Shown here piece after piece: positions 1 through 9,532 of a DNA stretch of 64,000 nucleotides. Position numbers and translations under genes: made by a program. The stretch's first letter is position 1. The number at the start of each line of letters is the position of its first letter. Source of the DNA: Chytridium lagenaria (Eukaryota > Chytridiomycota > Chytridiomycetes > Chytridiales > Chytridiaceae); NCBI GenBank assembly GCA_025449115.1, contig JAHLKC010000039.1:1-64000 (forward strand), given 5' to 3'. The notes under the pieces were generated by a model. The model had not been told where the DNA came from. It was given only the letters and a program-made list of their open reading frames with translations, and made no database searches.

Positions 1-692
1 ATCAGTGCCCTCCTTTATTTATGTTTTTTTTATTTTCCCCTTCCTTTTACTGTTTTGAGTGCCCTTCCCTTTATGTTGTTACCCCATCATCATATTCCCC
101 ACTTATATTTTGGAGTTTTTGTGCTTTATCTTATTTTACGTGTGCATTTTGTACTTATTTTGATGTGATATGATGATGGCGGGGTCGTTATCTTCACACT
201 TTGACACAGAGTATTTTTGTTGATATCCACGCGTGCGCGCTGAGCGCGTTTTAAGCCATTTATTGAAGTGAAATTCAAAAAAACAAACAAAGAAATAAGA
301 ATACCAACGACCAATCAAACGTTTCTAAACTCACGCGCTGTTTATTCGTAATTCTTTTTTATTTATTTATTTATAATATCAGTTAATAGGTGTCGCCTCT
401 TGTACATACCTTGAGAAAGTAAATATTTGCTTATTAAATGAAGGAATGCTGATGGAGGATTATTGGGTGGACAGCAGCGCAGCATGACAAAAGAATTAAA
501 GGAGAAAAAAATAATAAAATAAAAAAAATAAAAATAAAAATAAAAATAAAAAAGAATAAAAGGGGGGCTCAGCAAAAGCTGAATCGCCCTTCAAAAAAAC
601 ACTATTGGGTTTATTATTTATTTAGCGCATTCAACTTCCAATTGGACTCAATACACTACTTAACGCTTGACCTCGAACGCATTAAGAAGGAA
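1..692. other. AT-rich intergenic sequence
   Basis: No gene is supported here. The stretch is AT-rich and contains a run of repeated AAAATA-type units near 510-556. Translations from it are low-complexity Phe/Tyr/Ile strings, as expected of simple sequence. It presumably holds the promoter of the small gene that follows. Confidence 0.6.
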
Positions 693-973
693 ATGGGCTT
701 GATAACTCTCGGTGTTGCCGCCCTTGTCGGTGCCGTTGCAGCACCCATCGCCATCCGGTCGTCGTCACTTCTCTTGGCTTCACAGCTGCTGGCATCACCG
801 CTGGATCCGTCGCCTCGACTATCATGGGCTCTTACGGAGGTTACGTCACCGCAGGATCCGTCTGTGCAGTTGCTCAGTCCATTGGTGCGGCTGGACTTGG
901 AGCTGCTGGAACGATCCTTGGCGCTGTTGGAGGAGCCGGTGCAGGTGTAGTCGCTGGGGCTATCCTTATTTAA
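693..973 (+). CDS. IFI6/IFI27 (ISG12)-like small hydrophobic protein, one frameshift
   Basis: The predicted product is about 93 residues, made of Gly/Ala/Val-rich hydrophobic helices typical of the Ifi-6-16 family, whose animal members sit in mitochondrial, ER or nuclear membranes. The N-terminal part reads GVAALVGAVAAPIAI from the ATG at 693. The rest lies in another frame: VVVTSLGFTAAGITAGS, later SIGAAGLGAAGTILGAVGG, ending at the TAA at 971-973. The GFTAAGI motif is the family signature. The frames join if one C is added to the CC at about 754-755. An in-frame ATG at 642 would add 17 residues, but 693 matches the usual short N-terminus. The break is either a base-calling deletion or a recent lesion. 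Family assignment is confident; function in a fungus is unknown. Confidence 0.75.
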
Positions 974-1129
974 GAGAGAGGTGAGGATAAATGTTCGACT
1001 TCTGACCATTAGTGTGTTTTTGCCCTTGTATAATGCCACTTTGTAATTTGAAGAAACCTTATTTGTTAATTAACGCTACGAGTTTTTTTTAAAGCAGGAA
1101 TCACTCTGATGGCTTTTCCCTTATCGATT

Positions 1130-1206
1130 TTTTGCAAAGTTGTGCATTGCTGTACTTTTCCGTGTATTATCCTTTATCAAGAAATTAAATTGTTGCATAT
1201 GTGCCC
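1130..1206. repeat. Direct repeat R2, copy 1 (~75 bp)
   Basis: The segment containing GCATTGCTGTACTTTTCC and then a TTTATCAA stretch recurs at about 1528-1604 with point differences. It lies downstream of the IFI-like gene, so it may derive from a duplicated 3' end. Confidence 0.7.
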
Positions 1207-1271
1207 ACCTAATTCAAGGATATCGTCCACGGAAGAGAAAATCATAGACTAAAACGATTTTATTGGTGAGG

Positions 1272-1513
1272 GACGAGGCTCGTGTGAGCGGAATTGATGA
1301 TGCCATTTCGCGTTGCAGTAACAATCCCAAATTATCCACTCACCCTCACTCACTCACTCACTCACCCTCACGAGGTATTGTATAAATGCATGTTTTTCCT
1401 CGTGCGTGCACACATATACACATTATATAAGCTGATGCGGTTGCACATACACATTATAATAGCTTATGCGATTGCGATTGGTACATATCCGCGCATAATC
1501 CCCTTTCGCTCAA
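1272..1513. repeat. Dispersed repeat R1, copy 1
   Basis: This segment recurs in the same orientation at 4497-4685. Shared blocks include GACGAGGCTCGTGTGAG at the left edge, GATGATGCCATT, GTTGCAGTAACAATCCCAAA, TATAAATGCATGTTTTT and CATAATCCCCTTTCGCTCAA at the right edge. This copy is longer because of an internal TCAC microsatellite and a doubled CACATTATA...TATGCG block. It encodes nothing recognisable. The two copies flank the LRR gene. Confidence 0.85.
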
Positions 1514-1527
1514 TACGCCTTGTCCGT

Positions 1528-1604
1528 CTTGTTTGCAACGTTGCGCATTGCTGTGCTTTTCCATGTATTTTTTTATCAACAGATTAGAGTGTTGTTGTTG
1601 TGCC
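1528..1604. repeat. Direct repeat R2, copy 2 (~75 bp)
   Basis: This is the second copy of the 1130-1206 sequence (GCATTGCTGTGCTTTTCC, TTTATCAA and so on). The two copies bracket repeat R1 copy 1, which suggests R1 and its flank were duplicated or inserted together. Confidence 0.7.
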
Positions 1605-1799
1605 TCATCCTTTTTGTTTTACTTAAAATACACTCTGTGGTCCTCACCCCAGATTCCACATAACGTATTTATGATATTTATTATATACTCGACATGAAAA
1701 CCCATAAAGCTTGTTTATTTTGTTTGGAGCATAAAATGGTGGAAGTGGTTGGTGTCACTCTTTTGTTTTGTGCTTGGTTGTCGGTTGGATTTGGAAGGG

Positions 1800-3984
1800 A
1801 TGGCGTCGTCGAGCAGCGACTGCTCCGTCGTGTCATCTGCATTTCCGTCATTACGCACAAGTGCGACGGGATGCTGTGGTGTTTCGAATGTTCCGTGTGA
1901 TTCAACTGGGCGTATCACTAGACTGTAAGTTTATTATCTGTTCTTTATCCTTTCATAACTGGATGCCCGATACTCATATTTGAACCATCATATTACATCT
2001 TACATTGTTGCAGAGATCTTGCTGGTAACCGATTGACAGGAACCATACCGCAAGAATTGGGGAGTCTCGGTAATCTTCGATGGCTGTAAGTTCATCATCT
2101 GTTCATCATCCTTTCGTCATTGGATTGGATACTTTAGACCCATTTCTGAACCATCATTCTCATTTTCATCTTCATTTGTTGCAGAGATCTTTCCAGTAAC
2201 CAACTGACAGGAGCCATACCGCCACAATTGGGCAGTCTTAGTAGTCTTCGAGCGCTGTAAGTTCATCTGCTCATCATTCTTTCGTCGTTGGAAGCGGGAT
2301 ATGCATTTTTGAACCATCATGCTCATTACGTATACATTTGTTGCAGATACTTATCCAATAACCAACTGACAGGAGCCATACCGCAAGAATTGGGGAATCT
2401 TAGTAATCTTCGATGGCTGTAAGTTCTTCATCCTTCCATAATTCGACATCCCAATCATCATTTCTGAACCATCATCTCAATTTCATCTTCATTGGCATCC
2501 CTGCAACGAATAATTCATTTCCAAAAACAGTTTCCTTAAAAACAATTATTTCTCAGGCGCTGTCCCTGAATATGTCTCGAATCTATCTGAAAAAAGGTAA
2601 ATCATCAAGTTTATATCTATGTTTAGCCCTGCACTCTGTAAAATGAACCCAGTTCAATAATGCTTATATTTAGCAGTTGATATGTGTTGCAGTCGAAGGT
2701 TTTCTGCCACTTTGCTAACATTTTTAAAACTTCTGAGGCCCAACTCACCTATCTGTAAACAATTGTCCTGTAACTAACTGCCCCTCGTCACTAGCATTCA
2801 AGGAAACTGTTTTTCTGATATTCGTAATTCCTCGGCATACAGCAAGTGAGTTTGCTTTCTACCAGTTATTTTCATGGATTTGCGCTTGATGCTTATTTTC
2901 GTGGCATGCATTAGTATTACCCAGAGAACCGACGAAGACTGCCAACGTAATTTCCCTGGATTCACGCCTTCCACCGAAATCACCGACACCTCTAAAATAA
3001 TATCCGCTAGTCTCACACCTTCAAATTCTGCCGCACCAGGAACTTCCATTTCACCCACTTCCAATACCGCTACCTCGAATTTTGTATCCCCTGGTCTAAT
3101 CACTGGCGTCGTTCTTGGAATACTCGTCATTCTTGGAGTCATTGCCGTCACTTTCTACATCCGCCGCCGCCGTCGTTACAACATCGATATCTCCACAGAG
3201 TCACCCAGTTCCGAGAATGAGCCCACTTCAAGCTCGTCAAACCAACCTCCAACCGTTTTCCCCAAGACTCATAACATGGAGGACACCATCACTCATCTTA
3301 CTCCACCAATCATAAATCTACGATCAGAACCGCTCCCCCCACCTGACGACCCTCGCGACTCGAAATCCAACTTTTTTTCCGGCTTAAACGCGATCCCAAC
3401 GGCCAGCTCCTCACGCATTGATAAGGACTACAGTGTGATCCCGACAGTGACGGATGTGCAAAACGAAAAGGCGGAGGAATTGACGAATTTGGGTTTTATG
3501 ACTCTTGATTGGAGGCAAGGTCCGTCTCGTTACGATAAAGCAAATGAAGCCAGGATGGATCACGTGGTTGCTCCTGCACGTGGATCGAGTATGATGGTGG
3601 TGACGTCAGGAGCTGCGCAGCGGTCAAGAAATAACGTCGCCTCATGGTCATGTGAGGATGTGGAAGATTGGTTATCTGAGAACGGGTTTGCGCCGGTTGT
3701 TGTTGAAAAGTTTAAATGTATGAATCCAAGAGCGTTTATTCGCTTTGGTATAATTTTTTCTAATGGGTTTTTTTTTTTTTTCGTCAGCCCATCAAATTGA
3801 TGGATATCAACTTGTTTTGCTTTCGTCGAGTCGGCTTGTTGAGATGGGAATTACTGTGGAGACCATGCGAAATAATCTTCTTTATGCTGTTGAGCAACTA
3901 CGTGTTCCTATATCGCCTGGTGTTGGAGTTTCGGCCACAAGAAGTATGACGTTTGCGAACGACGCCCCGCCGCAGTACTCGTGA
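1800..3984 (+). CDS. LRR - transmembrane - SAM domain surface protein
   Basis: A receptor-like protein without a kinase. Exon 1 (1800-1924) encodes a Cys-rich cap (DCSVVSSAFPSL, then CCGVSNVPCDSTGRITRL). Three 72-nt exons (2014-2085, 2185-2256, 2347-2418) each encode one 24-residue plant-type LRR (NQLTGAIPPQLGSL and variants). A fourth partial repeat is at 2531-2596. Junctions between 2597 and 2926 are uncertain; a piece near 2795-2845 reads NCFSDI. Exon 2927-3717 gives a Ser/Thr/Pro stalk, one transmembrane helix (GVVLGILVILGVIAVTF) followed by a basic RRRRR stop-transfer, and a cytoplasmic region entering a SAM domain (WSCEDVEDWLSENGF). The last exon, 3788-3984, completes the SAM domain (IDGYQLVLLSSSRLVEMGI). 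All LRR introns have the same phase. The true start may lie upstream: a signal-peptide-like stretch at 1736-1800 (VEVVGVTLLFCAWLSVGFG) is in the neighbouring frame. Likely role: ligand binding outside, SAM-mediated assembly inside (inferred). Confidence 0.75.
1925..2530 (+). repeat. Tandem exon-plus-intron repeat building the LRRs
   Basis: Not only the LRR exons but also the introns between them are similar: each starts GTAAGTT(C/T) followed by ATCATC/CTTTC-type sequence, and carries TGAACCATCA before a TTGCAG or similar acceptor. The unit is about 160-175 bp. This shows the repeats grew by duplicating an exon together with its intron. Confidence 0.8.
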
Positions 3985-4740
3985 AAGCTTTCGTTTATAT
4001 TTTTTTTGTCGTCTTAGAGTATAACTGACAGTGAAGTTACCGTTTTCGTCTTAAATCTTGATATTCTTTTTCCTCATGCGCCTACGTATCTCTATCATTT
4101 TATATTCTTGGTTTTTTTCTTCCTTGCGATATTTTTTTTTGTTTTAAAGCCTTCCTTCTTTTATTTCCAAACATTATTATTAGTCATAGCTCCGATTGGG
4201 CTGTTTTTGCTTCACGACTTATTCGTTTGGCCTTGTTATTTCGGTCCAAATCGCTGTTAGTGGTGAACTCGCTTTTAACTTTTATTGAATGCTCTTATCG
4301 TCAATCTCCTTAAGCGGCCTCTTTGTATCATTAGATTACGCAACAGTTAAACTCTGTTTTATGAACATGACGGTCGTATACATTTTATTTGTTTCAAATT
4401 CTTCCGCAGCTCTCTTTTAAAAAAAAAAAGTCGGCGGTTTAGTTCCGTCCTTGGCTAATCAAGATGTGTTCTTTCATCACACTGAAAGCTATAGAAGACG
4501 AGGCTCGTGTGAGTGGATTTGATGATGCCATTCCGCGTTGCAGTAACAATCCCAAATAATCCACTCACCCTCACGAGGTATAGTATAAATGCATGTTTTT
4601 CTCGTGCGTGCCCACATACACATTATATTAGCTTTTATGCGGTTGTGATTGGTACATATCAACGCATAATCCCCTTTCGCTCAAAGCGTTCCTGCCAGCG
4701 ATATTCGATGTGACATGACATTCACTTGCTATAATCGATT
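3985..4740. other. Intergenic region between convergent genes
   Basis: No gene is seen. The region holds the T-rich 3' flank of the LRR gene and the second copy of repeat R1. The genes on either side converge here. Confidence 0.6.
4497..4685. repeat. Dispersed repeat R1, copy 2
   Basis: This is the shorter copy of the 1272-1513 sequence in the same orientation, from GACGAGGCTCGTGTGAG to CCCCTTTCGCTCAA, about 190 bp. No terminal inverted repeats or clear target-site duplication were recognised. Confidence 0.85.
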
Positions 4741-5946
4741 TTAATCGCACTGCTTCGGAGAGGACGATAAAGAAGGCGCGGAAGAATATACGGGTGACGA
4801 AGCATCGGGACATTTTTGAGAATCATTACAATCCTGGATGAGCTGCGCAATTGATTCCACTTTCACCTTCAACAAACTGACTTCCTCAAGGTAATTTTCC
4901 CAAATATCATCTATCCTCTGCTCTAATTCGCGGATGGTGACGCCGCAAGTCGAGCATGAATGATTGTCGCGTTTCCTTCTTTTCTGAGAGGTCTTTTTAG
5001 ATTACAAAAAAAGCAAAACGTGTCCTCACAGCTCGCGTCGCGCAATGACACTCAACATCTTCCTCAGACTCTGATTCGGCGAGCATTCTTTTATCCCTTA
5101 AAGACTTTCGTCGTTTTAAATTCTCCTCAGCTTCCCCATTAGCCTGCGTTGGGGCATCACAATCGATGATCTCCTCCTTGTCATCGAAAACGGCAAAAGT
5201 CTTTTCTTTCTTGACGATTACCTGTCTAGCCGTGGCGTCATTCTTGATTTTTTCAAAGATCTCGATTATAGAAGAGAAAATAAAGGAAAAGGTGTCTTAG
5301 CCAGAGCGGGAATTGGAAAGAATGGCTAGAAACGGGGAGAATTATACACTGTAAAATAAAAAGGGGACGCTTTTGTATGGAGTTGAGGAGAGATTAGGGA
5401 GATTTCAAACGTCATACCTGTTCATTGTAACGTTTCGTCTTTTTCGACTGCAAACTATCCCCAACAGAGCAAATAACAATGTTCTTCGGCTCTCCCTTTT
5501 GAAGCTGCCCATCAAAGATTCAGTCGAGAAGAATTTAACATAAAACAGTTAACCTGAACGTCCGGATCTACTGGATAACAACTCCTTGGCAGTTCCTCAC
5601 CATCTTCTCCGACTCTAGCTAAATCTGCCGTCAACACCCACCAATCCGGCAAATAATAAAGCACGCTCTTATCCCTTTGTTCCATGTAGACGGACGGAAA
5701 CTCCTTTCGGCCTTCTTGCAGACATTCGTAAAGAACCGCCACAGCTTGAGATCGCGCCATGATCAACGATGCGACGGTGGTACGTGGTCCTCCGAACGTT
5801 TTTGGAGATTCCGTGGTTTCGCGAAGGATTCGATTCCATGCACCAACATTCTTGTAGGTGAGTTTAGAGCGTAACTGGTGGTTGTAATACATTAGTCGTA
5901 TTGAGATATTGGGCAGGAACTCAACGTTATTTTTTCCAATTCTCAT
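4741..5946 (-). CDS. Hypothetical protein with acidic/basic linker, Cys pairs and coiled coil
   Basis: Not recognised. On the minus strand four exons read in one frame: 5946-5554, 5504-5418, 5260-5030 and 4983-4741, with GT-AG introns; the third intron (5029-4984) is only 46 nt. The N-terminal ~130 residues look globular (LMYYNHQLRSKL, YYLPDWWVLTADLA). The middle is charged (ESESEEDVE, KRRKRD). Cysteines CHC and CSTCG precede a predicted coiled coil (RELEQRIDDIWENYLEEV) and a Ser-rich end. The Cys pairs could bind a metal or form part of a zinc-binding segment, but no known fold is visible. A possible extra N-terminus (MYLQPFFSAEHAAKTLP, 6026 downward) is one base out of frame across an A6 run, so the start is uncertain. 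Confidence 0.6.
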
Positions 5947-6303
5947 TCACAAGAGAACTGTTGATATTGCCAAGAGGAAGGGTTTTTGCGGCATGCTCGG
6001 CAGAGAAAAACGGCTGTAGATACATCTCAGAATTATCACAATGACGAAAGCTTCTGCTTCAGTGGCGAAACTTTTCGTTGGGTTTTAGAAATATGGGGTT
6101 TTCGGAAGGATGACAAATGGGAGACAGAGTGAAGCAAGAGGGTACGAAGGATGTGGGCAACTCTTCATACGTTCTTGAACGGTATGTGCGTGGAAAAGAT
6201 GTTGATTTTTTTTCCGTTTCTTTTCAACGAAATATATCTCTGAGGGTATTTTCTCATTATTTGTAAAAACAAAATATATAGAATACAAAAAAATAATCAA
6301 GGC

Positions 6304-7308
6304 TTACGCCTCTGCAATCTCTGGCGAATACTTCATCTTCTCCCACGCCGCCCTCTCCACAAGCCCTCTTCTCAACTCTTCCGTCACCTTTAGTCTCAAC
6401 GTAACTTCCCCAAACACCTCTGATACCGAAACATCCTCAAACCCCAACGCATTCCTAAACAGGGCCAATGAAGCCTCATTGCTCAGCGAGATCTTGGCGG
6501 TAAACGTTGTGACGCCTAGTGTTTCGATACCGTAGCGCATCATGAGCAGGAGAGCGTTTAAACCGATGCCCGTTCGTCGGACGTCGGGCTCTTTTAAAAA
6601 GGAAATTGGTAAGCCTGCGACCGAGATATGTGGCCGTATGAGGGATAATTCCTCAAAAGCTTACCAGCTATCATCACTTCAATTTCAGCGGAATGAGTGT
6701 CGTCGTGATCATTGAAATAAAGATTCACGTCCCCAACCAGACCTTTGTTTTCCATTCTGTTAAAAAAAAGAAAGAAAGAAGGAGAAGGGATAGAAAGAAC
6801 AACCTCCTAAAGTCCCCGACATGCCTGAAATCCGGTTTTTCTTAAAGCTTTCGTTTAGCAGGATAAAAGTGCATTCTATTTATTAGGGAAACTATTAGTT
6901 TAGAGTAATGTATGTTTGGTGGGAAGCATGACACGACTTACTATCGGAATCTTCATACCAAGATGCCTGCATGTCGTATTCTTCTTGCAGCGATAAAGGT
7001 TCAGAAGCCGTCATCTCTAAACGCTCTTAGCACGATTTGAGAAGCCATCATCCATAGCTTTTGAAAAAAAACCGTGCCAAGAGCGATGGAAGCGGGAACA
7101 ATAAGGTCCTTACCCAGCAAAAACGGACTCTTCATCCATTCATGATAGATGTCGACATGTTCCTTCCGATACGGAACAAGAATAGCCTTACTGCCTAACC
7201 CACCCCCCAAAAAACCAAAGAGGATCCCTCAGCTCACCGTCCAAAGTCTCTCTCTTCTTTAACAAGATGCACTGCACCTTTCAGAACTTGGTTCGCATTG
7301 ATCTTCAT
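6304..7308 (-). CDS. NAT9: N-acetyltransferase 9-like GNAT family protein
   Basis: Six exons on the minus strand: 7308-7278, 7194-7114, 7016-6942, 6875-6821 (donor less certain), 6756-6665 and 6590-6304. The product of about 205 residues is colinear with animal NAT9. It starts MKINANQVLKGSKAILVPY and contains the NAT9 hallmarks HVDIYHEWMKSP, MTASEPLSLQEEYDMQ, CTFILLNE, GLVGDVNLYF, the acetyl-CoA pyrophosphate-binding stretch VRRTGIGLNALLLM (R/Q-x-x-G-x-G/A type) and FEDVSVSEVFGEVTLRL near the end. NAT9 is a GNAT acetyltransferase, reported to act on tubulin and microtubules in animals; the substrate here is inferred only. The frame is open throughout. The start at 7308 fits the family length exactly. 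Confidence 0.9.
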
Positions 7309-7609
7309 GTCCCCTTGTTTGTCACTAATTTAAATATACCGTCAGCCCTTTAGTCTCGCTGATCTCCCCACAAATAAGGATCGATGGCATGTGAACGGTT
7401 TTCGGCTTCGCCCCCAAGGATCTCCAACCCCACAGTTGCGGTGCGCAAATCTCTCAACGTCGAGCCATCGAGGAGACACGAAGCGCTCTAGAACATTCAA
7501 CAAGATTGGGGTTAGGCCATGATTGTTTCGACTTTTGGGGATTCATTTTCCTCAACACAATAGAGGAATCCTCCCATTCCTTTTATACTATTCGCGAGTC
7601 TTTTCAACG

Positions 7610-9052
7610 ATGGTGAAAAAACCAACTACCGTCGACACTTCTGATGATGGTCGGAAAACGGCTGAAGAGGACTCTGCAGCTGCTAAGCAACGAAAGGTTG
7701 TCGCGGCCCCTGTGACGATAGGTGTGGTGCCGCCGCCTCCACCTTTGGACCCAGAGAGGATGGATCCAAAGGATGTGCAGGCCATGTTTCAAAGTCTGGC
7801 GGCGGAGGCGGATAGACTTGCGGCGGGGGTTGGTATGCGGAGGCGTTGGAGAGATATAATCGGTGAGTTTTGAGCGGAATGCAATGACATATCTTGTTAC
7901 TCTTCTGTTTTTTTGTTTGCGTAGTCTTTTGAGGTTATTCCTCGTGGAAGTCGCGCCTACGCGAGCTTGGCCATTTTACCTTTTTTTTTTGTCCCCCACT
8001 AGTTTGATCCCCTTTTTCTCTCTCAATTTATCTTCCAGTTTCGTTGATACCGCTGTTTGAATCGCCTTTTTTCGCCTGGTGGTTTCTAAGCGACTTTATA
8101 AATGTCTCCTCTGACGCGATTTCGGAAACCTTTCTATTCTTCGCAAATTATTGCTTTTTGATCAAAAAAAGGCATGATATGCTATTAATACACTATTTCC
8201 TTTATCAGAGCTCTAGAATTCCACGCAGACGACCCCTCATGCCTCGTAAACCGCTCCCGCTGTCACATGATGCTCGGCGACACTCAAAGCGCGCTGGAAG
8301 ACGCCACCCGCTCCCTCCAAAAAGATCCAACCTTCATCCGCGGCCTCTACCAAAAAGCCGAAGCCCTTTACGCGTCCGGTCAATTCGAGACGCGCTGGTC
8401 TTGTACCATCGCGGTCGTCGTGCGCGTCCAGAACTCGAGGGATTCATGGTTGGGATTCATAAAGCTACAGAGAGTATAAAAACGCGGTGGCGCTGCTGGA
8501 TCCTGTGAAATTGAGGTTGAAGAGGGAGAAGGTGAAACGGAGTTGGGGAGAAGGGGAGAGGAATGTGAGTCCTGCGCCGAGTTTACCAAAGAAAGGAAAG
8601 TCGGGGATGATGTCACCTAATTTTAAAAATGAACCAACGGCGGCGTTTTTGTTCCGGACGCGATCAGAGCCGATAGTGAATTTATCTAAAGCGGATCGAG
8701 AGGCACAAGAGCGAAACCTTTTAGAAGAATTGTATGATGATAAAGCGTTTCTGGAGGAACTTGCGAGAGATGATCGATTCATGACGGCTGGTGCTTGTGG
8801 GAAAGAGAGCGGGGATGTGGGAGACTTGTGGATCATGGATTAAAGTATTTGAAGGGACGTGTGGAGTTTTGGAGGCAGAGGAATCGGCGGGGTGTACCTT
8901 CTTCGGTTATTTCAGCGGCGGATCATGGGGCGGTGGTGAGGCAGAGGTTGTTGAGACATCGTGGGGTGGCGCTATCGAATGCTGTAGGGAAGAGACCGGT
9001 ACCGAGTTTGGGGGCGGAGGGGGGAAGCGTCATTCTGGGAGGTGATGGGTGA
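7610..9052 (+). CDS. ODAD4: TTC25/ODAD4-like outer dynein arm docking complex TPR protein, frameshifted
   Basis: A TPR protein of the axonemal outer dynein arm docking complex. Exon 1 (7610-about 7861) encodes a Pro-rich start and the first TPR helix (FQSLAAEADRLAA, then YAEALERYN in a shifted frame). After a ~350-nt intron, exon 2 starts near 8210 (ALEFHADDPSCLVNRSRCH, MMLGDTQSALEDATRSLQ, GLYQKAEALYASGQFE, ALVLYHRGRRARPELEGF). Downstream blocks LLEELYDDKAFLEEL and GLKYLKGRVEFWRQR match vertebrate TTC25 in order. Four single-base gaps interrupt the frame, near 7832, 8393, 8484 and 8825, each repaired by adding one base. The product ends at 9052 and lacks the C-terminal TPR array of the ~670-residue animal protein. 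Its presence argues for a flagellated zoospore. Confidence 0.85.
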
Positions 9053-9532
9053 GGGTTCCTGAAAAAGACGGGGCTGTGGCTTTAAAGTGATGCCGATACC
9101 AACGTAGGGATATTAACTGATATGAAACAATGAGCTTCCATTTATTTTTTCTCCTCTTTCTTTTGAAGCGTATATAATACACTTATGGATAACTTTATTG
9201 CCATTTGTTAATGGAATGTTGAAAAAATAGTTTCGCTTTTAATATGCAAGCGTATTTGTAAAGTTTTCGGATAATGAGTTTCGCGACTTTAATAGATGCA
9301 AGCTGCTCAACGCACATATGAACCCGTGAGCGCTTGGGGTTTTCTCCCCCACCGACTTCTTCCACTTTTTCAATTTATAATATCAACAAAAACGTACCTT
9401 CTCCTCTCAGTTAACCGTCAAATAAAAAGCGTCAAGGTAAGCGAAAAGATATTTAGATATTCATATCCATTGCTGACTACTGCATCGGTACCTCTTCATT
9501 ATTTTCACAGACAACAACGTTTTGAAAGAAAA
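9053..9532. other. Intergenic spacer
   Basis: No gene is seen between the TTC25-like gene and the secreted hydrolase-like gene; the sequence is AT-rich and probably holds the 3' end of the first and the promoter of the second. Confidence 0.55.
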
